DNA of 64,000 nt from Gammaproteobacteria bacterium (GTDB lineage: Bacteria; Pseudomonadota; Gammaproteobacteria; Steroidobacterales; Woeseiaceae). Position 1 is the stretch's first letter. Each line of letters opens with the position of its first letter. Both the position numbers and the translations under genes were made by a program. The notes below the pieces were generated by a model. The model worked only from the letters and a program-made list of their open reading frames with translations, did not search any database and had not been told where the DNA came from. This document shows positions 25,300 through 34,993 of the stretch, piece by piece. Location of the stretch: contig JAADHU010000069.1 in assembly GCA_013151645.1 (NCBI GenBank), positions 62,001-126,000 of the forward strand, written 5' to 3'.

Positions 25300-26358
25300 T
25301 TGAACGCCGAACTGACAGACCTTGGACTCACGCCGTTCTTCACTCAGCAATTGAGCGGGGACGAACTGGAGCAATATAGTCTCGCTCGTGTTACCGAGGT
25401 TCAACGATCGCACATCATCGTCAGCGATGGTATTCATGAGCGGAGTATTACGCTCGGTAGTACGTGGTACCAGCAATCGGCATCGCGACGTCCCACCGTT
25501 GGAGATTGGGTGTTGCTCAATCACGCGAACGAAAAAATACAGCGCTTGCTTAAGCGTAAAAGTGTCTTCCGACGGGTCGCAGCCGGAACCAGGATTGAAG
25601 TCCAGTTGATAGCTGCGAACATCGATACTCTGTTCATCGTGACGTCCTGCAATGAAGAGTTCGAGGAGTCCCGGCTGGAGCGTTATCTTGCGTTGGCAGC
25701 AGAGACAAATGTCGACCCGGTCATTATTCTCACCAAAGCAGATCTTGCAGATGAGGCGGAAAGCTATCGTGAGCGGGTGCGGGCGATCGGTGCGGATTTA
25801 CCGGTGGAAATTGTCAATGCCCTGGATGTCGATTCGCTTTCAGGGACGAAGGCGTGGGTACGCCGAGGTTCGACAGTCGCGCTGGTGGGTTCGTCCGGCG
25901 TGGGCAAGTCGACGCTTGTGAACTCGCTGGCCGGCCGTAAGCGCATGGATACGGGGTCGATACGTGAACAGGATGCGAAAGGTCGTCACACAACCAGTTA
26001 TCGGTCATTGCACCGTCTGCCCGGTGGCGGGCTCTTGCTGGACGTGCCCGGGATGCGTGAGCTGAAGGTGGCTGAGCTGGATACGGCGTTGGCAGAGGTG
26101 TTTTCCGACATCGATTCGCTGGCGGAACAATGCCGGTTTCGCGACTGCGATCATAACGACGAACCGGGCTGTGCCGTGCGCGCGGCGGTCGCTTCCGGCG
26201 ACATCGACGCTCGACGGTTGCGCAACTACCGAAAACTCGTTCTTGAGGAATCGCGAAATACGGCCTCAATTGCCGAGCAACGACAGCGCGACCGTCAGTT
26301 CGGAAAATCCATCAAGGCACATCTCGATCTTAAACGGCAACGCGACACCGCACGATAG
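25300..26358 (+). CDS. rsgA: Ribosome small subunit-dependent GTPase A
   Basis: About 352 residues from TTG at 25300. The frame is open upstream, but that part overlaps the previous gene and no ATG lies in a conserved position; the GGGAAG just before is a weak ribosome site. The circularly permuted GTPase order is clear: an OB-fold N-terminus, then G4 TKAD, G1 GSSGVGKSTL and G3 DVPGMREL, then the zinc motif with C-x5-C-x-H-x5-C (CRFRDCDHNDEPGC). RsgA (YjeQ) checks late 30S assembly and hydrolyses GTP on the subunit. It is cytoplasmic and housekeeping. Confidence in function is high, in the start codon moderate. Confidence 0.92.
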   Translation: MNAELTDLGLTPFFTQQLSGDELEQYSLARVTEVQRSHIIVSDGIHERSITLGSTWYQQSASRRPTVGDWVLLNHANEKIQRLLKRKSVFRRVAAGTRIEVQLIAANIDTLFIVTSCNEEFEESRLERYLALAAETNVDPVIILTKADLADEAESYRERVRAIGADLPVEIVNALDVDSLSGTKAWVRRGSTVALVGSSGVGKSTLVNSLAGRKRMDTGSIREQDAKGRHTTSYRSLHRLPGGGLLLDVPGMRELKVAELDTALAEVFSDIDSLAEQCRFRDCDHNDEPGCAVRAAVASGDIDARRLRNYRKLVLEESRNTASIAEQRQRDRQFGKSIKAHLDLKRQRDTAR

Positions 26359-26408
26359 CGGTGGAGTCGCAGCTCCCGCCATATCGACTGCTTGCAATCA
26401 AGCACAGG

Positions 26409-26433
26409 CCGGATCAACTGCGAGTTGATCCGG
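26409..26433 (+). terminator. Perfect hairpin after rsgA
   Basis: CCGGATCAACT pairs with AGTTGATCCGG across a three-base loop, an 11-bp perfect stem 50 bp beyond the rsgA stop. No T-run follows on the plus strand. It sits between two convergent genes and could stabilise or end both messages. Confidence 0.55.
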
Positions 26434-26446
26434 ACGCTGTTAACGG

Positions 26447-29400
26447 CTACTTGCCGATTTTTCGAATCCAGTAACGCATTACGCCTTTGCTGCAACCGTG
26501 TTTTGTCTTGCCCTTACCGAGGCCGAGCGCACTCGCAATCTGTGTGCAGGAACAGCCTGCCGTATCCAGCGTGCTGTACTGGCGATTGCCATGTTTTTTC
26601 TTGCTTTTCCAGCTCCAGAACCGTTGCAGGTGCTTCTTGCGAGAAATGCTGTCGAAGTCAAAGTCGTCGTCAATCAGAGCGAAATGCTTGACCCGCAGTC
26701 CCTTGGCGAGGGTTTCGGGAATCACCGTACCGGGACACATGTCCGCATCGTCATTGACGCCATCGTCATCCTGATCTTTCGTGATGAACAATACCAAACC
26801 ATCGTGGTCGGACGAACGTAGTGGCGTGCCAATGTCATTGATTAGATCGGCGGCGGCATCCGAGTTTCCGCGGCCGTATTCAAAGCCACGAACCGAACTA
26901 TCCAGAGCCTGACTCGTGAGCGCATGATCCAGAACCTGGGCGTTACCGCGGAAGTTGAAGGAGTAGCGTTCTTCCGGCGCGATGGACAATACCTGATTGA
27001 TTAAGTCGGGATTGACTTCGTCAGGGCCCGAGAGCAGGTTTTCTGCGGGATTCGCAGTGCCCGCGATTTGCCCGACAACATCGACGTAGCTGTCGGAAAA
27101 TTCGAAAGCATTGAAATCGCCGATCACAACCAGCCGGATGGCCGGGTCGTCCGTCTGCAGTTCCTGGACCTTGAGGGCGATCGACTGGGCTTGCGCCAGG
27201 CGTTTCGCTCGAACTCGTTCGCCGCTCCTGGATGAATCGATGCCGCCCAATGACCGGTTGTGCACGACCATAACGGCGATAGGATAGTCTGCGCCGTCAC
27301 CGACCATACGACCTTCAAGTAATAGTGGCGGTCGGTCATGCAGCAACGACATATCGAATTCAAGAATTTCTTCTTTGTTGATTTGCGTAATCGCGTCGAC
27401 GGCAACGTTTTCTCTAACGAGAAAACCGACGTCGATCGTGCCGATATCATTGCCCTCGATCAGGTAAGCTGAATAGCTCACCATGCCGTCCGGCATTGCC
27501 GCGATGTCGGCGGCGAGGTCTTCAAGCACACCGAGTTTTTCGACTTCCTGAACGGCAAGAATGTCCGGCGCACCCAGGACGTTGACGATGTAGTCAGCGA
27601 ATTTAGCGCGGCGAACGGCGTATTCATCGGCGCTGACAACAAAATCGTCCCGTGTCCGGCCCGGTATACTCATATCTTCCGGGTCGTCGAAATCGTCGAA
27701 TATGCGCAGCATATTCAAACTACCGATGGTGAATTCAGCACGTTGCCGCTCCCGGACCGCCTGTCCGAGGGGCGCCTCGTTCACCGTTAACACGGTCGGC
27801 CATAGTTCATAGCCGCCAAACTCGAAACCGATTGCACCGATTGCAGAGAATGTCGAGCCGGCGGGGATAAGCAGATTGGGCAGTCCGAGTTTATCCGGGT
27901 CGAGTTCGAACACTTCCGGGTTTCCATCCCATACTGGAAGGTCGACCAGGCCCGGGAATTCGATACCGGGTTCTCGGAACGTGCGCTCAGTCCCGGCTGT
28001 AATGTTGATTTCCGCAATCGGGTCAGAGCGGAAACCCTGGTTCGGACCAGTGACGGTACCGTGAGCAATCTCGACCAACATACCTTCGTAGCATTCCATT
28101 TCTATTGCGCACGACGGTGTCATGGGATTCGGACTTGGCGTGCTGGCGTCGAAAACCACCGCTGGCGGTAGCGCGCCACCGGAACCAAGCAGGGTGACCT
28201 CTGGTGAGCCCGTGAATTCGGTGAAGCCGAAAAACTCTGCGACACTGCCGGTGACGTCGACAAGATCGCCGGCTACGACTGCGGGTGCGCTACCGGTAAA
28301 GACGTAGATACCATCGGACGTATCGACATTGCCGTCTGACCGGTCGGATGGTGTTTGCATGAAAAAGCCGTTCGGCCCGACCGCCGTTACAACGTTGTTC
28401 TGCGTAATGACGGCTTGCCCGGCGTAAGGGGAGGCCGGTCCCGCGCTTTGTATTTCAAATATTTCAAACGGGCCGACAATCGGGAGGACACAATTTTCCG
28501 CACCGGGTGTGGGTGCAAATTGCACATAAGTGCTCGTGTTGCGAGCGCCGCCTGAGCCGTTGTCGCAGCGCTGATTGGAGTCGGCGGAACTATTACCGTT
28601 CCCGCCTTCATTAACCTGTGGCTGGCCAGGATTAAGGAGAACGAGCAGAGCGGCATCGTCGCCGTCATTAGTGTCGTAGACGATCGCATCGATCACATTC
28701 ACCGACGTCACCGGAGTGTCGTTGGGGAAATTCACGGCATCACCCGAGACAAGTGCAACGGCATCGGCGCCGTTTTGGACGAGATTAGTGTTCGGATCGA
28801 TGTCCAGGTCGCAATTTGCGACGTTAGCGGCGTCGCCACAAAGCACGAAATAGCCCGCGCCGTTGGTTGAGAAACCATCCAGGTCAAATGCCTGGTAAGA
28901 CGCATCGTCACTGCCATTGTAAAGTATGATCGACAGACCGCTCAGATCGGTATTGCCCGTTCCACCGTCATAGAGTTCTACAAACTCAGCACTGTCCGTA
29001 CCCGACTGATCGGCGTCTACTTCGTTAATGATGACCGCAGAGTCGACCGGGATGACACAGATATTTTCGACACCTGGCGTCGGTGTGAATTGTGCGTACG
29101 TATCGGTATTGCGGGCTCCACCAGAACCATTGTCGCAGCGCTGGTTTGAGTGCGCCGTACCGTCCCCGCCATCTCGTTCGTTTACCTGGGGCTGTCCCGG
29201 GTTCAGGAGTGTCAGCAGACCCGGGTCATCGCCGTCGTCCGTGTCATACACGATGGCGTCGAGCAGATTGACGTCCGTTACCGGCGTGTCATTCGGGAAG
29301 TCTACTTCGCTGCCAGCGTATAGCGCGACGGCGTCAGCACCGTTTTGAATCAGGTTGGTGTCAGGCAGGACATCCAGATCGCAGTTGGCGACATTGGCTG

Positions 29401-30280
29401 CGTTGCCGCAAAGCACAAAATATCCAGCACTGTTTGTCGCGCTCCCGTCCAGGCCAAACGCCAGATAGGAGGCATCGTCGCTGCCATTCATTAACACCAC
29501 GACCAGTCCGGAAAGATCCGTGTTGCCAGCGCCGCCGTCGTATAGTTCGACGAACTCCGCGCTGTCGGTGCCCGCCTGGTCGACGTCCACTTCGTTAATG
29601 ACAATTTCGCGCGCCGCAGGTTCGCCGCAGGTATTGGCGACACCTGGCGTCGGCGTAGCCTGCTGGTAACCGCTGGTGTTACGTGCGCCACCGGCGCCGT
29701 TCGCACAACGCTGGTTGGAGTGCCCGGTGCCATCGCCGCCGTCGCGCTCGTTGACCTGGGGCTGGCCGGGGTTGAGCAGGACCAGAAGACCGGCGTCGTC
29801 GCCGTCGTCTGTGTCATACACAATTGCATCGATCAGGTTGGCGAGGGTAACCGGGCTACTGGCGGGGAAATCGGCGCCATCGGCGTTGTAGAGTGCGACC
29901 GCGTCGGCGCCGTTTTGGAGAAGATTTGTGTCCGGTGTGACGTCCAGATCACAATTGGCGACGTTCGTTGCATTGCCACAAACAACAAAATATCCCATCG
30001 CGTTGGTGGTCATTCCGTCCAGATCGAAAGCCTGATAGGACGTGTCGCTGCTACCATTGTAAAAAACCAAAACCTGCCCGCTCAGGTCCGTGCTGCCGAC
30101 GCCACCGTCGAACAATTCTACGAACTCGGCTGCATCGGTGCCGACCTGATCGGCATCCATCTCATTGATGACGATCGACTGGGCTCCTGCGATCGGTACA
30201 AATCCGATGAGAGCGAAAGACATGAGCAAAGCGAAATAACATCGGCGCACTGTGACGGGGGAAGCAATGGAATAGTTCAC
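26447..30280 (-). CDS. ExeM-like extracellular nuclease with three lamin-tail domains
   Basis: 1277 residues from GTG at 30280, chosen because GGAG lies six bases upstream. A signal peptide ends IAGAQS. Then come three LTD (lamin-tail) modules, each opening with INE(M/V)D(A/V)DQ, exactly 190 residues apart. An OB-like region follows (about 605-850), then an endonuclease/exonuclease/phosphatase domain (MLRIFDDFDD, AVQEVEKLG, VIGDFNAFEF, SSDHDGLVL). A calcium-type DDDGVNDD segment and a cysteine tail (TAGCSCTQI, HGCSKGVM) close the protein, a pattern common in surface DNases. It would digest extracellular DNA or phosphodiesters. The plus-strand open frames inside it are shadows. Confidence 0.88.
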   Translation of the reverse strand: MNYSIASPVTVRRCYFALLMSFALIGFVPIAGAQSIVINEMDADQVGTDAAEFVELFDGGVGSTDLSGQVLVFYNGSSDTSYQAFDLDGMTTNAMGYFVVCGNATNVANCDLDVTPDTNLLQNGADAVALYNADGADFPASSPVTLANLIDAIVYDTDDGDDAGLLVLLNPGQPQVNERDGGDGTGHSNQRCANGAGGARNTSGYQQATPTPGVANTCGEPAAREIVINEVDVDQAGTDSAEFVELYDGGAGNTDLSGLVVVLMNGSDDASYLAFGLDGSATNSAGYFVLCGNAANVANCDLDVLPDTNLIQNGADAVALYAGSEVDFPNDTPVTDVNLLDAIVYDTDDGDDPGLLTLLNPGQPQVNERDGGDGTAHSNQRCDNGSGGARNTDTYAQFTPTPGVENICVIPVDSAVIINEVDADQSGTDSAEFVELYDGGTGNTDLSGLSIILYNGSDDASYQAFDLDGFSTNGAGYFVLCGDAANVANCDLDIDPNTNLVQNGADAVALVSGDAVNFPNDTPVTSVNVIDAIVYDTNDGDDAALLVLLNPGQPQVNEGGNGNSSADSNQRCDNGSGGARNTSTYVQFAPTPGAENCVLPIVGPFEIFEIQSAGPASPYAGQAVITQNNVVTAVGPNGFFMQTPSDRSDGNVDTSDGIYVFTGSAPAVVAGDLVDVTGSVAEFFGFTEFTGSPEVTLLGSGGALPPAVVFDASTPSPNPMTPSCAIEMECYEGMLVEIAHGTVTGPNQGFRSDPIAEINITAGTERTFREPGIEFPGLVDLPVWDGNPEVFELDPDKLGLPNLLIPAGSTFSAIGAIGFEFGGYELWPTVLTVNEAPLGQAVRERQRAEFTIGSLNMLRIFDDFDDPEDMSIPGRTRDDFVVSADEYAVRRAKFADYIVNVLGAPDILAVQEVEKLGVLEDLAADIAAMPDGMVSYSAYLIEGNDIGTIDVGFLVRENVAVDAITQINKEEILEFDMSLLHDRPPLLLEGRMVGDGADYPIAVMVVHNRSLGGIDSSRSGERVRAKRLAQAQSIALKVQELQTDDPAIRLVVIGDFNAFEFSDSYVDVVGQIAGTANPAENLLSGPDEVNPDLINQVLSIAPEERYSFNFRGNAQVLDHALTSQALDSSVRGFEYGRGNSDAAADLINDIGTPLRSSDHDGLVLFITKDQDDDGVNDDADMCPGTVIPETLAKGLRVKHFALIDDDFDFDSISRKKHLQRFWSWKSKKKHGNRQYSTLDTAGCSCTQIASALGLGKGKTKHGCSKGVMRYWIRKIGK
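28480..30189 (-). repeat. Three tandem 570-bp coding repeats (LTD modules)
   Basis: The same DNA landmark (GCCGTC-T-GTGTC-TA-AC-AT-GC, within the YDT(D/N)DGDD segment) occurs at about 28661, 29231 and 29801, exactly 570 bp apart. Each unit encodes one 190-residue lamin-tail module. The copies are diverged at third positions and a few residues, so the duplication is not very recent. Confidence 0.85.
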
Positions 30281-30590
30281 AAAAGTCTCCAGTTGATTTT
30301 GTTCTTCCTGGTGGATTTCGTGAGTATACGTCAGATCCAAAATGTGACATAACCGGCGTGCCGCGAGTCTGTATTAAGTTAAATTCCGAAATCGCGGGCT
30401 GACTGGAAGCGGGGTTTGTATGTTTGTTTCTGGAGAACCGGCGCCCGGCCAGGCCGCGAGTTCCGAAGAACCCGTGCGCTCAGGGCGTAAGGCTTCAGCG
30501 CGGAGTTGAAGATTTCAATACGTCGACCGGCTGGTCAAATAAATGTTGAACGCTTCGCGTATGCGATCTCGTGAAGATTCTCTCGCGTTG
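30281..30590. other. Intergenic region, no gene recognised
   Basis: 310 bp between the nuclease start and the rhodanese stop on the same strand. It contains no frame with a ribosome site. The nuclease promoter should lie here, but I see no convincing hexamers. A rather G+C-rich segment at 30440-30510 could fold, with no clear terminator. Confidence 0.35.
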
Positions 30591-31052
30591 CTATTTCTTC
30601 ACGGTTGGCGGATCAATCGTTCCACCGGCCTTCGACCACGCGCTGAAACCGCCTTCGAGATTGACGGGCTTCGTTACGCCCATATCCTGGGCCAACCTGG
30701 TTGCCAGAACCGAGCGCCCACCTCCCGCGCAATAAAATACGACTGTTTTGCCCGAACTGAATATCTTATTGTGCCTTGGATGATTGGGGTCGATGGAATA
30801 TTCGAGGACGCCGCGGGGAATATGCACCGATCCCGGGATTCGGCCGTTTGCAGCGAGTTCTCCGGGTTCGCGTACATCAACGAAGACGACGGAATCATCT
30901 CCCAGCAGGCGGATCGCGCTCGCGGCATTGTACGAAGTTATCGTAGCGATCGCTTCTGCCTCAAGATCATCGACGCTCTTGATGCTGTTATTCTGAACAG
31001 CACAAGCAGAGAGGGCGGTGAGGGCGACGAAAACGAAAGTCAGTATTCGCAT
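30591..31052 (-). CDS. Rhodanese-domain lipoprotein
   Basis: 153 residues from ATG at 31052, after GGGGAAA. The leader has lipobox LSAC (Cys17). A single rhodanese domain covers residues 40-145: VVFVDVREPGE, the HIPRGV turn, and the active-site loop YCAGGGRS with Cys108. This loop length fits sulphurtransferases rather than phosphatases. Being a lipoprotein, it would handle sulphur or thiol transfer in the periplasm. Its direct partners are not evident; neighbours are a nuclease and a TPR protein. Single-domain exported rhodaneses are common in gammaproteobacteria. Confidence 0.85.
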   Translation of the reverse strand: MRILTFVFVALTALSACAVQNNSIKSVDDLEAEAIATITSYNAASAIRLLGDDSVVFVDVREPGELAANGRIPGSVHIPRGVLEYSIDPNHPRHNKIFSSGKTVVFYCAGGGRSVLATRLAQDMGVTKPVNLEGGFSAWSKAGGTIDPPTVKK

Positions 31053-31331
31053 GGTATTTCCCCGAACGTGGTTCTTGTGATCTGAAGTTCCAAGTCTCCA
31101 CCTGTTCGGCCGGCTTCACAAGTATCGGCCTTAAGAACGAATGCTTTCGCGCGCGCCGGCGGTAAAAATCGATGTGACGCCTCAAGACTTCAACGACTTA
31201 CCGAGATTCAGGCACAACTCTCCATAAGCGGGAGTAACATGGTTTAAATCTACCAGGGGCGGGCCGCTTCTGCGGGAGCGGTGCCGAATGCTGTTGTGCT
31301 GCCAATACCGGTTATTGGTAAGGAGCGAGCC

Positions 31332-32840
31332 ATGAACGCACTGAATCCCGGTCGGACACTACGTGTCCTGATCCCGTGTCTGCTTATCATTCTTGCGGCA
31401 TCCTGCGGTCGGCAGGACGATCCGGCGACCGGGTCCGCGGAGGTGGCCGTTGCGGCCAAAGTGCCGATCACCACATCGTCCGATGAAGCACGCGAGGCCT
31501 TCCTGACGGGTCGTGCATTGTTCGACAGTTTGCACCGCACCGAGTCGCTGTCTTATTTCAAGCGAGCGGTTGAGCTGGATCCCGATTTCGCGATGGGCTT
31601 CGTATTGCTTGCCGCCGCATCGCCCACCGCGGTACAGTTTTTCGAGGCGGTGGCAAATGCAGAAGCAACCGGACCTGGTGTATCGGCAGGAGAGCAGCTG
31701 ATCGTCGATGCATTGGTCGCCGGTTCCCGAAACGATCAGACAGGGCAGATTGATGCGCTCAACGGGCTTTTGTCTTCGTACCCGGACGATGAGCGCGTTC
31801 ACAACCGTCTGGCGACTTTCTACAATACCCAGCAGAATTTCGCGCAGGCGATCCGGCACTACCAGAAGGCGGTAAGCATCAATCCTTCATTTGCCGGCGC
31901 CTTTAATTCCATGGGCTATGCGCATCGGTCAAACGATGATCTCGAGAGTGCCAAAGTGGCATTTGCGAGATACATTGAGCTGTTGCCGGACGAGGCCAAT
32001 CCGTATGACTCGTACGCTGAGCTGCTGATGGAGATGGGACAATACGACGAGTCGATTGCAAATTACCGCAAGTCGCTGGCGATTGACCGGAACTTCGCAG
32101 CTTCCTATGCGGGGATCAGTATCAATGAGTCTTTGCGGGGTGATTCGGTGTCGGCGCTGGAAGCGGCCGCACAAATGCGGTCGGTGGCGCGGACGGCGGA
32201 AGAAAAGCAGGCGGCGATTTTCGCCACCGTCGCCTGTCATCTTTTTGCCGGCAATATTGACGGCGCGATTGCCGCCGCGGAAGAAATGTACGCCGTTGCG
32301 GCAGCGGACGGAAACGAAGCAGCGATGGGCGACGTTCGTGAGTACATGGGCGATATCATGCTGGCCGATGGCGATGGCGTAAGGGCGCTTGCGTATTACG
32401 TGGATGCCTTAGGGCGCCGGCAAAAAGCGGATATCAACGCGGCGAGAAAGGCACAAGCGAAAAGAACGCATCTGTTTAAGACGGCCATCGCCGCGATGAT
32501 CAGCGGTGACAACGAGACGGCAACGGATCTGGTGGCGAAATACAAGCGTGCTGCTGAAGAGAACGGAACGTCTTTCGAGCGCCGCCGTGTTCATGAACAC
32601 GCGGCTTACCTGGCAATGCTAAACGACAACAATGCGACGGTTGTGGCAGAACTGGCTTTGGCAGACAAGCTGGATCCAATCGTGTTGTACTGGTCTGCGG
32701 TTGCTAACAGAGATGCAGGAAATACCGGGAAGGCGAGAGACCTTGCGTACCGTGCAGCGCATCGAAATACGCTATCCGCTAACCTGCCCTTCTTCAGAGC
32801 GGACGCGTTGCGCTTGCTCGGTGAATTGTCCGGGACCTAA
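31332..32840 (+). CDS. TPR-repeat lipoprotein
   Basis: 502 residues from ATG at 31332 after AGGAG. The leader has lipobox LAASC. At least four recognisable TPRs lie at about residues 60-90, 150-185, 185-220 and 225-260 (AIRHYQKAVSINPSFAG, SIANYRKSLAIDRNFAA), followed by degenerate helical repeats to the end. There is no catalytic domain. It probably acts as a periplasmic scaffold. The gene stands between divergent and same-strand neighbours and shows no operon partner. Confidence 0.75.
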   Translation: MNALNPGRTLRVLIPCLLIILAASCGRQDDPATGSAEVAVAAKVPITTSSDEAREAFLTGRALFDSLHRTESLSYFKRAVELDPDFAMGFVLLAAASPTAVQFFEAVANAEATGPGVSAGEQLIVDALVAGSRNDQTGQIDALNGLLSSYPDDERVHNRLATFYNTQQNFAQAIRHYQKAVSINPSFAGAFNSMGYAHRSNDDLESAKVAFARYIELLPDEANPYDSYAELLMEMGQYDESIANYRKSLAIDRNFAASYAGISINESLRGDSVSALEAAAQMRSVARTAEEKQAAIFATVACHLFAGNIDGAIAAAEEMYAVAAADGNEAAMGDVREYMGDIMLADGDGVRALAYYVDALGRRQKADINAARKAQAKRTHLFKTAIAAMISGDNETATDLVAKYKRAAEENGTSFERRRVHEHAAYLAMLNDNNATVVAELALADKLDPIVLYWSAVANRDAGNTGKARDLAYRAAHRNTLSANLPFFRADALRLLGELSGT

Positions 32841-32965
32841 GAATTCACGTACACCGGCAGGGGCATCCGCCTCCGATATGGGGGCGGTTGTTCTACTACG
32901 TAGTAATCCGAATGGCGTTCTCTGCTGATCGTTGCTATTGATAGTTCGCGTTAGCGAGGTATCCC

Positions 32966-33331
32966 GTGACTAGCGAGACCAGTAGAAATCAGCGTACGCT
33001 CGCCGCGTATGTAACGACTCTTCTTGAGTATCCGCGTTGGATTATAGAACGCGACGTTGACTTCACTCACTGCCGACTCGGTGGCCACTACAACGAATTC
33101 CTGTCTGAATGCGTTGACTGCAAATTCGGCCCGGGGTGTCGCTGGCTCGACCGGCAACGAACCCAGAAAATTGAGCACGCGTCCCTGCAGCAACTCGTGC
33201 GAGCACTCGAGTGTGCGGTCCGGTACTTTCAACCGCCCAATCAACCGTCACGAATCACCGATCCACAGGGGCGCGGCTGGATTCGCGAGGCACGTCGATT
33301 CTTGCACCACGAATCGGCTGAACGGCTTTAG
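32966..33331 (+). CDS. Small cytoplasmic cysteine-rich protein, unknown
   Basis: 121 residues from GTG at 32966, with GAGG six bases upstream. The region HCRLGGHYNEFLSECVDCKF then GPGCRWL holds four cysteines and two histidines and could bind zinc. The rest is charged and helical (LQQLVRALECAVRYF, GWIREARRFLHH). There is no export signal. I do not know a family. It is followed by 234 bp without a gene and then the six-helix membrane protein on the same strand. Confidence 0.5.
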   Translation: MTSETSRNQRTLAAYVTTLLEYPRWIIERDVDFTHCRLGGHYNEFLSECVDCKFGPGCRWLDRQRTQKIEHASLQQLVRALECAVRYFQPPNQPSRITDPQGRGWIREARRFLHHESAERL

Positions 33332-33565
33332 GCCCCGGCGAGTTGCTATTCCCGTTTCGTGCATAACACTGTCCGTATTATGTCGAGCGCCCGGTATTCA
33401 ATAATCCACTAGCTATCACACTTAACTTAAGCATCAATGCAGTTGGTTGACAGCCGCGCTCCGGAGTGAAAGTCTAGCCGCCTGCATGACAACGGCACGG
33501 CATCCGAAAGGGTGCTTCGCAAAGCTACCGGTCTAAGGTTTGACTACGACAGCGGGGTTACCAGC

Positions 33566-34993
33566 ATGAACTTTCTCTTGAGCATTACTCCCTTTCCCGT
33601 GATTTCAGCATTGTTGTGGATCGTGCTGGTGGTCACGGCGTTGTATTTCGCACGCCCAACCGCTCACAAAACGATCCGTGCGATGTCTCTTGCGTTGCAC
33701 CGCACCTTTCGCGTCGCGTCAAAAGCGGTGATACAAGCGGAATACAGCCTGGCTGCGCGCAACAGAGATGTCCTGCTCGCGGCAGGCCGGGAAGCGAAAG
33801 AAAGAATTGTCGAACGGGAGTTCGACCGCGTCAATGAAACGGTGCGCCGCGATCTTGCCAGTTTTTCAGCGCTGCATCGTGCCTTGAATGAATCGATCAA
33901 TGGCATTGAGAAAGATCATCAGGATGCCGTCGATGTGCCACCGGATCCGCCCGGCTGGGTGAAAGCAGTGGAGGCGGTCGCCAATATAGATTCTCGCGAG
34001 GGTCGCGTCGGTATCGGCAATGTCCTGAGCGATATTCACAAATCTCTCATCAAGGCCCACAAGGAAGCGATGACTGCGTACCGCAAGGCAAGCGGAGAGC
34101 GTCATGCGTTGTTGCGACGCATGCGTCCTGACTGGCGGAAGATTCAGCAGACGTTGAGCCAGGTCGGGAAAGATGTCGACAGTTTGTTAAGTCGATCCGC
34201 CGCCATCGATCGCCATATGCAGGAATACGAAGACATGGTGAGCGGCAAGGATCGCGCGATTTCGATATTGTCGTCGTCATCGCTGATGTACTTTTTCGTT
34301 TCCGGCCTGGTGCTGGCGATTGCGATCGGTGGTGCTACCGTCAACTTTTCCCTGATCGCCAGGCCAATGGCGGAAATGGTTGGCGGCACTTCCCTGATTG
34401 GCGGTTTTCGCACCGCCGATATCGCTGCATTGGTGATTATTCTGGTGGAGATTTCCATGGGCCTGTTTCTCATGGAGTCACTTCGCATTACGCGCTTGTT
34501 CCCCGTGATTGGTGCGCTGCCGGACAAAACCCGTGTACGCATGGTCTGGATCACGTTTTTCTTGTTGTTCATGCTTGCAAGCGTCGAGGCAGGTCTTGCG
34601 TATATGCGAGAAGTCCTGTTGCAGGATGAACTTGCGACGAGTGCATTGCTGCGTGGCGATGTCACTCAAGTACTCTCCGGACAATACTTGTGGATTACGA
34701 CGGCCGCGCAAATGGGTATGGGGTTCATATTGCCGTTCGCCTTGACCTTTGTCGCCATTCCTCTGGAAACATTCGTGCATTCTCTTCGTACCGTTGTGGG
34801 CCTGCTCATGATCGGTCTGTTGCGAATGCTGTCGATCGTATTGCGTCTGATTGGAAATGCCTGCCGATATCTCGGTGCCCTGACTGAACAGTTATACGAC
34901 CTCCCGCTGTTCATTCCACTGTGGCTGGAGGAACGAAACGGGAGTGCACGCCCGGGGTCCGGGGATTCCCGCACCAGCGAGGTGACGTCATGA
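33566..34993 (+). CDS. Multi-helix membrane protein with cytoplasmic coiled-coil domain, unknown
   Basis: 475 residues from ATG at 33566, preceded by GGGG. Helices are predicted at about residues 9-28, 238-262, 284-304, 326-346, 378-400 and 408-432, with a charged helical domain of about 200 residues (35-235) between the first and the second. The two loops between later helices are short. The layout recalls a gating or mechanosensing protein, but I do not recognise a family. The next gene, a VWA lipoprotein, starts within this stop codon (ATGA overlap at 34990), so the two are almost certainly partners. Confidence 0.6.
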   Translation: MNFLLSITPFPVISALLWIVLVVTALYFARPTAHKTIRAMSLALHRTFRVASKAVIQAEYSLAARNRDVLLAAGREAKERIVEREFDRVNETVRRDLASFSALHRALNESINGIEKDHQDAVDVPPDPPGWVKAVEAVANIDSREGRVGIGNVLSDIHKSLIKAHKEAMTAYRKASGERHALLRRMRPDWRKIQQTLSQVGKDVDSLLSRSAAIDRHMQEYEDMVSGKDRAISILSSSSLMYFFVSGLVLAIAIGGATVNFSLIARPMAEMVGGTSLIGGFRTADIAALVIILVEISMGLFLMESLRITRLFPVIGALPDKTRVRMVWITFFLLFMLASVEAGLAYMREVLLQDELATSALLRGDVTQVLSGQYLWITTAAQMGMGFILPFALTFVAIPLETFVHSLRTVVGLLMIGLLRMLSIVLRLIGNACRYLGALTEQLYDLPLFIPLWLEERNGSARPGSGDSRTSEVTS

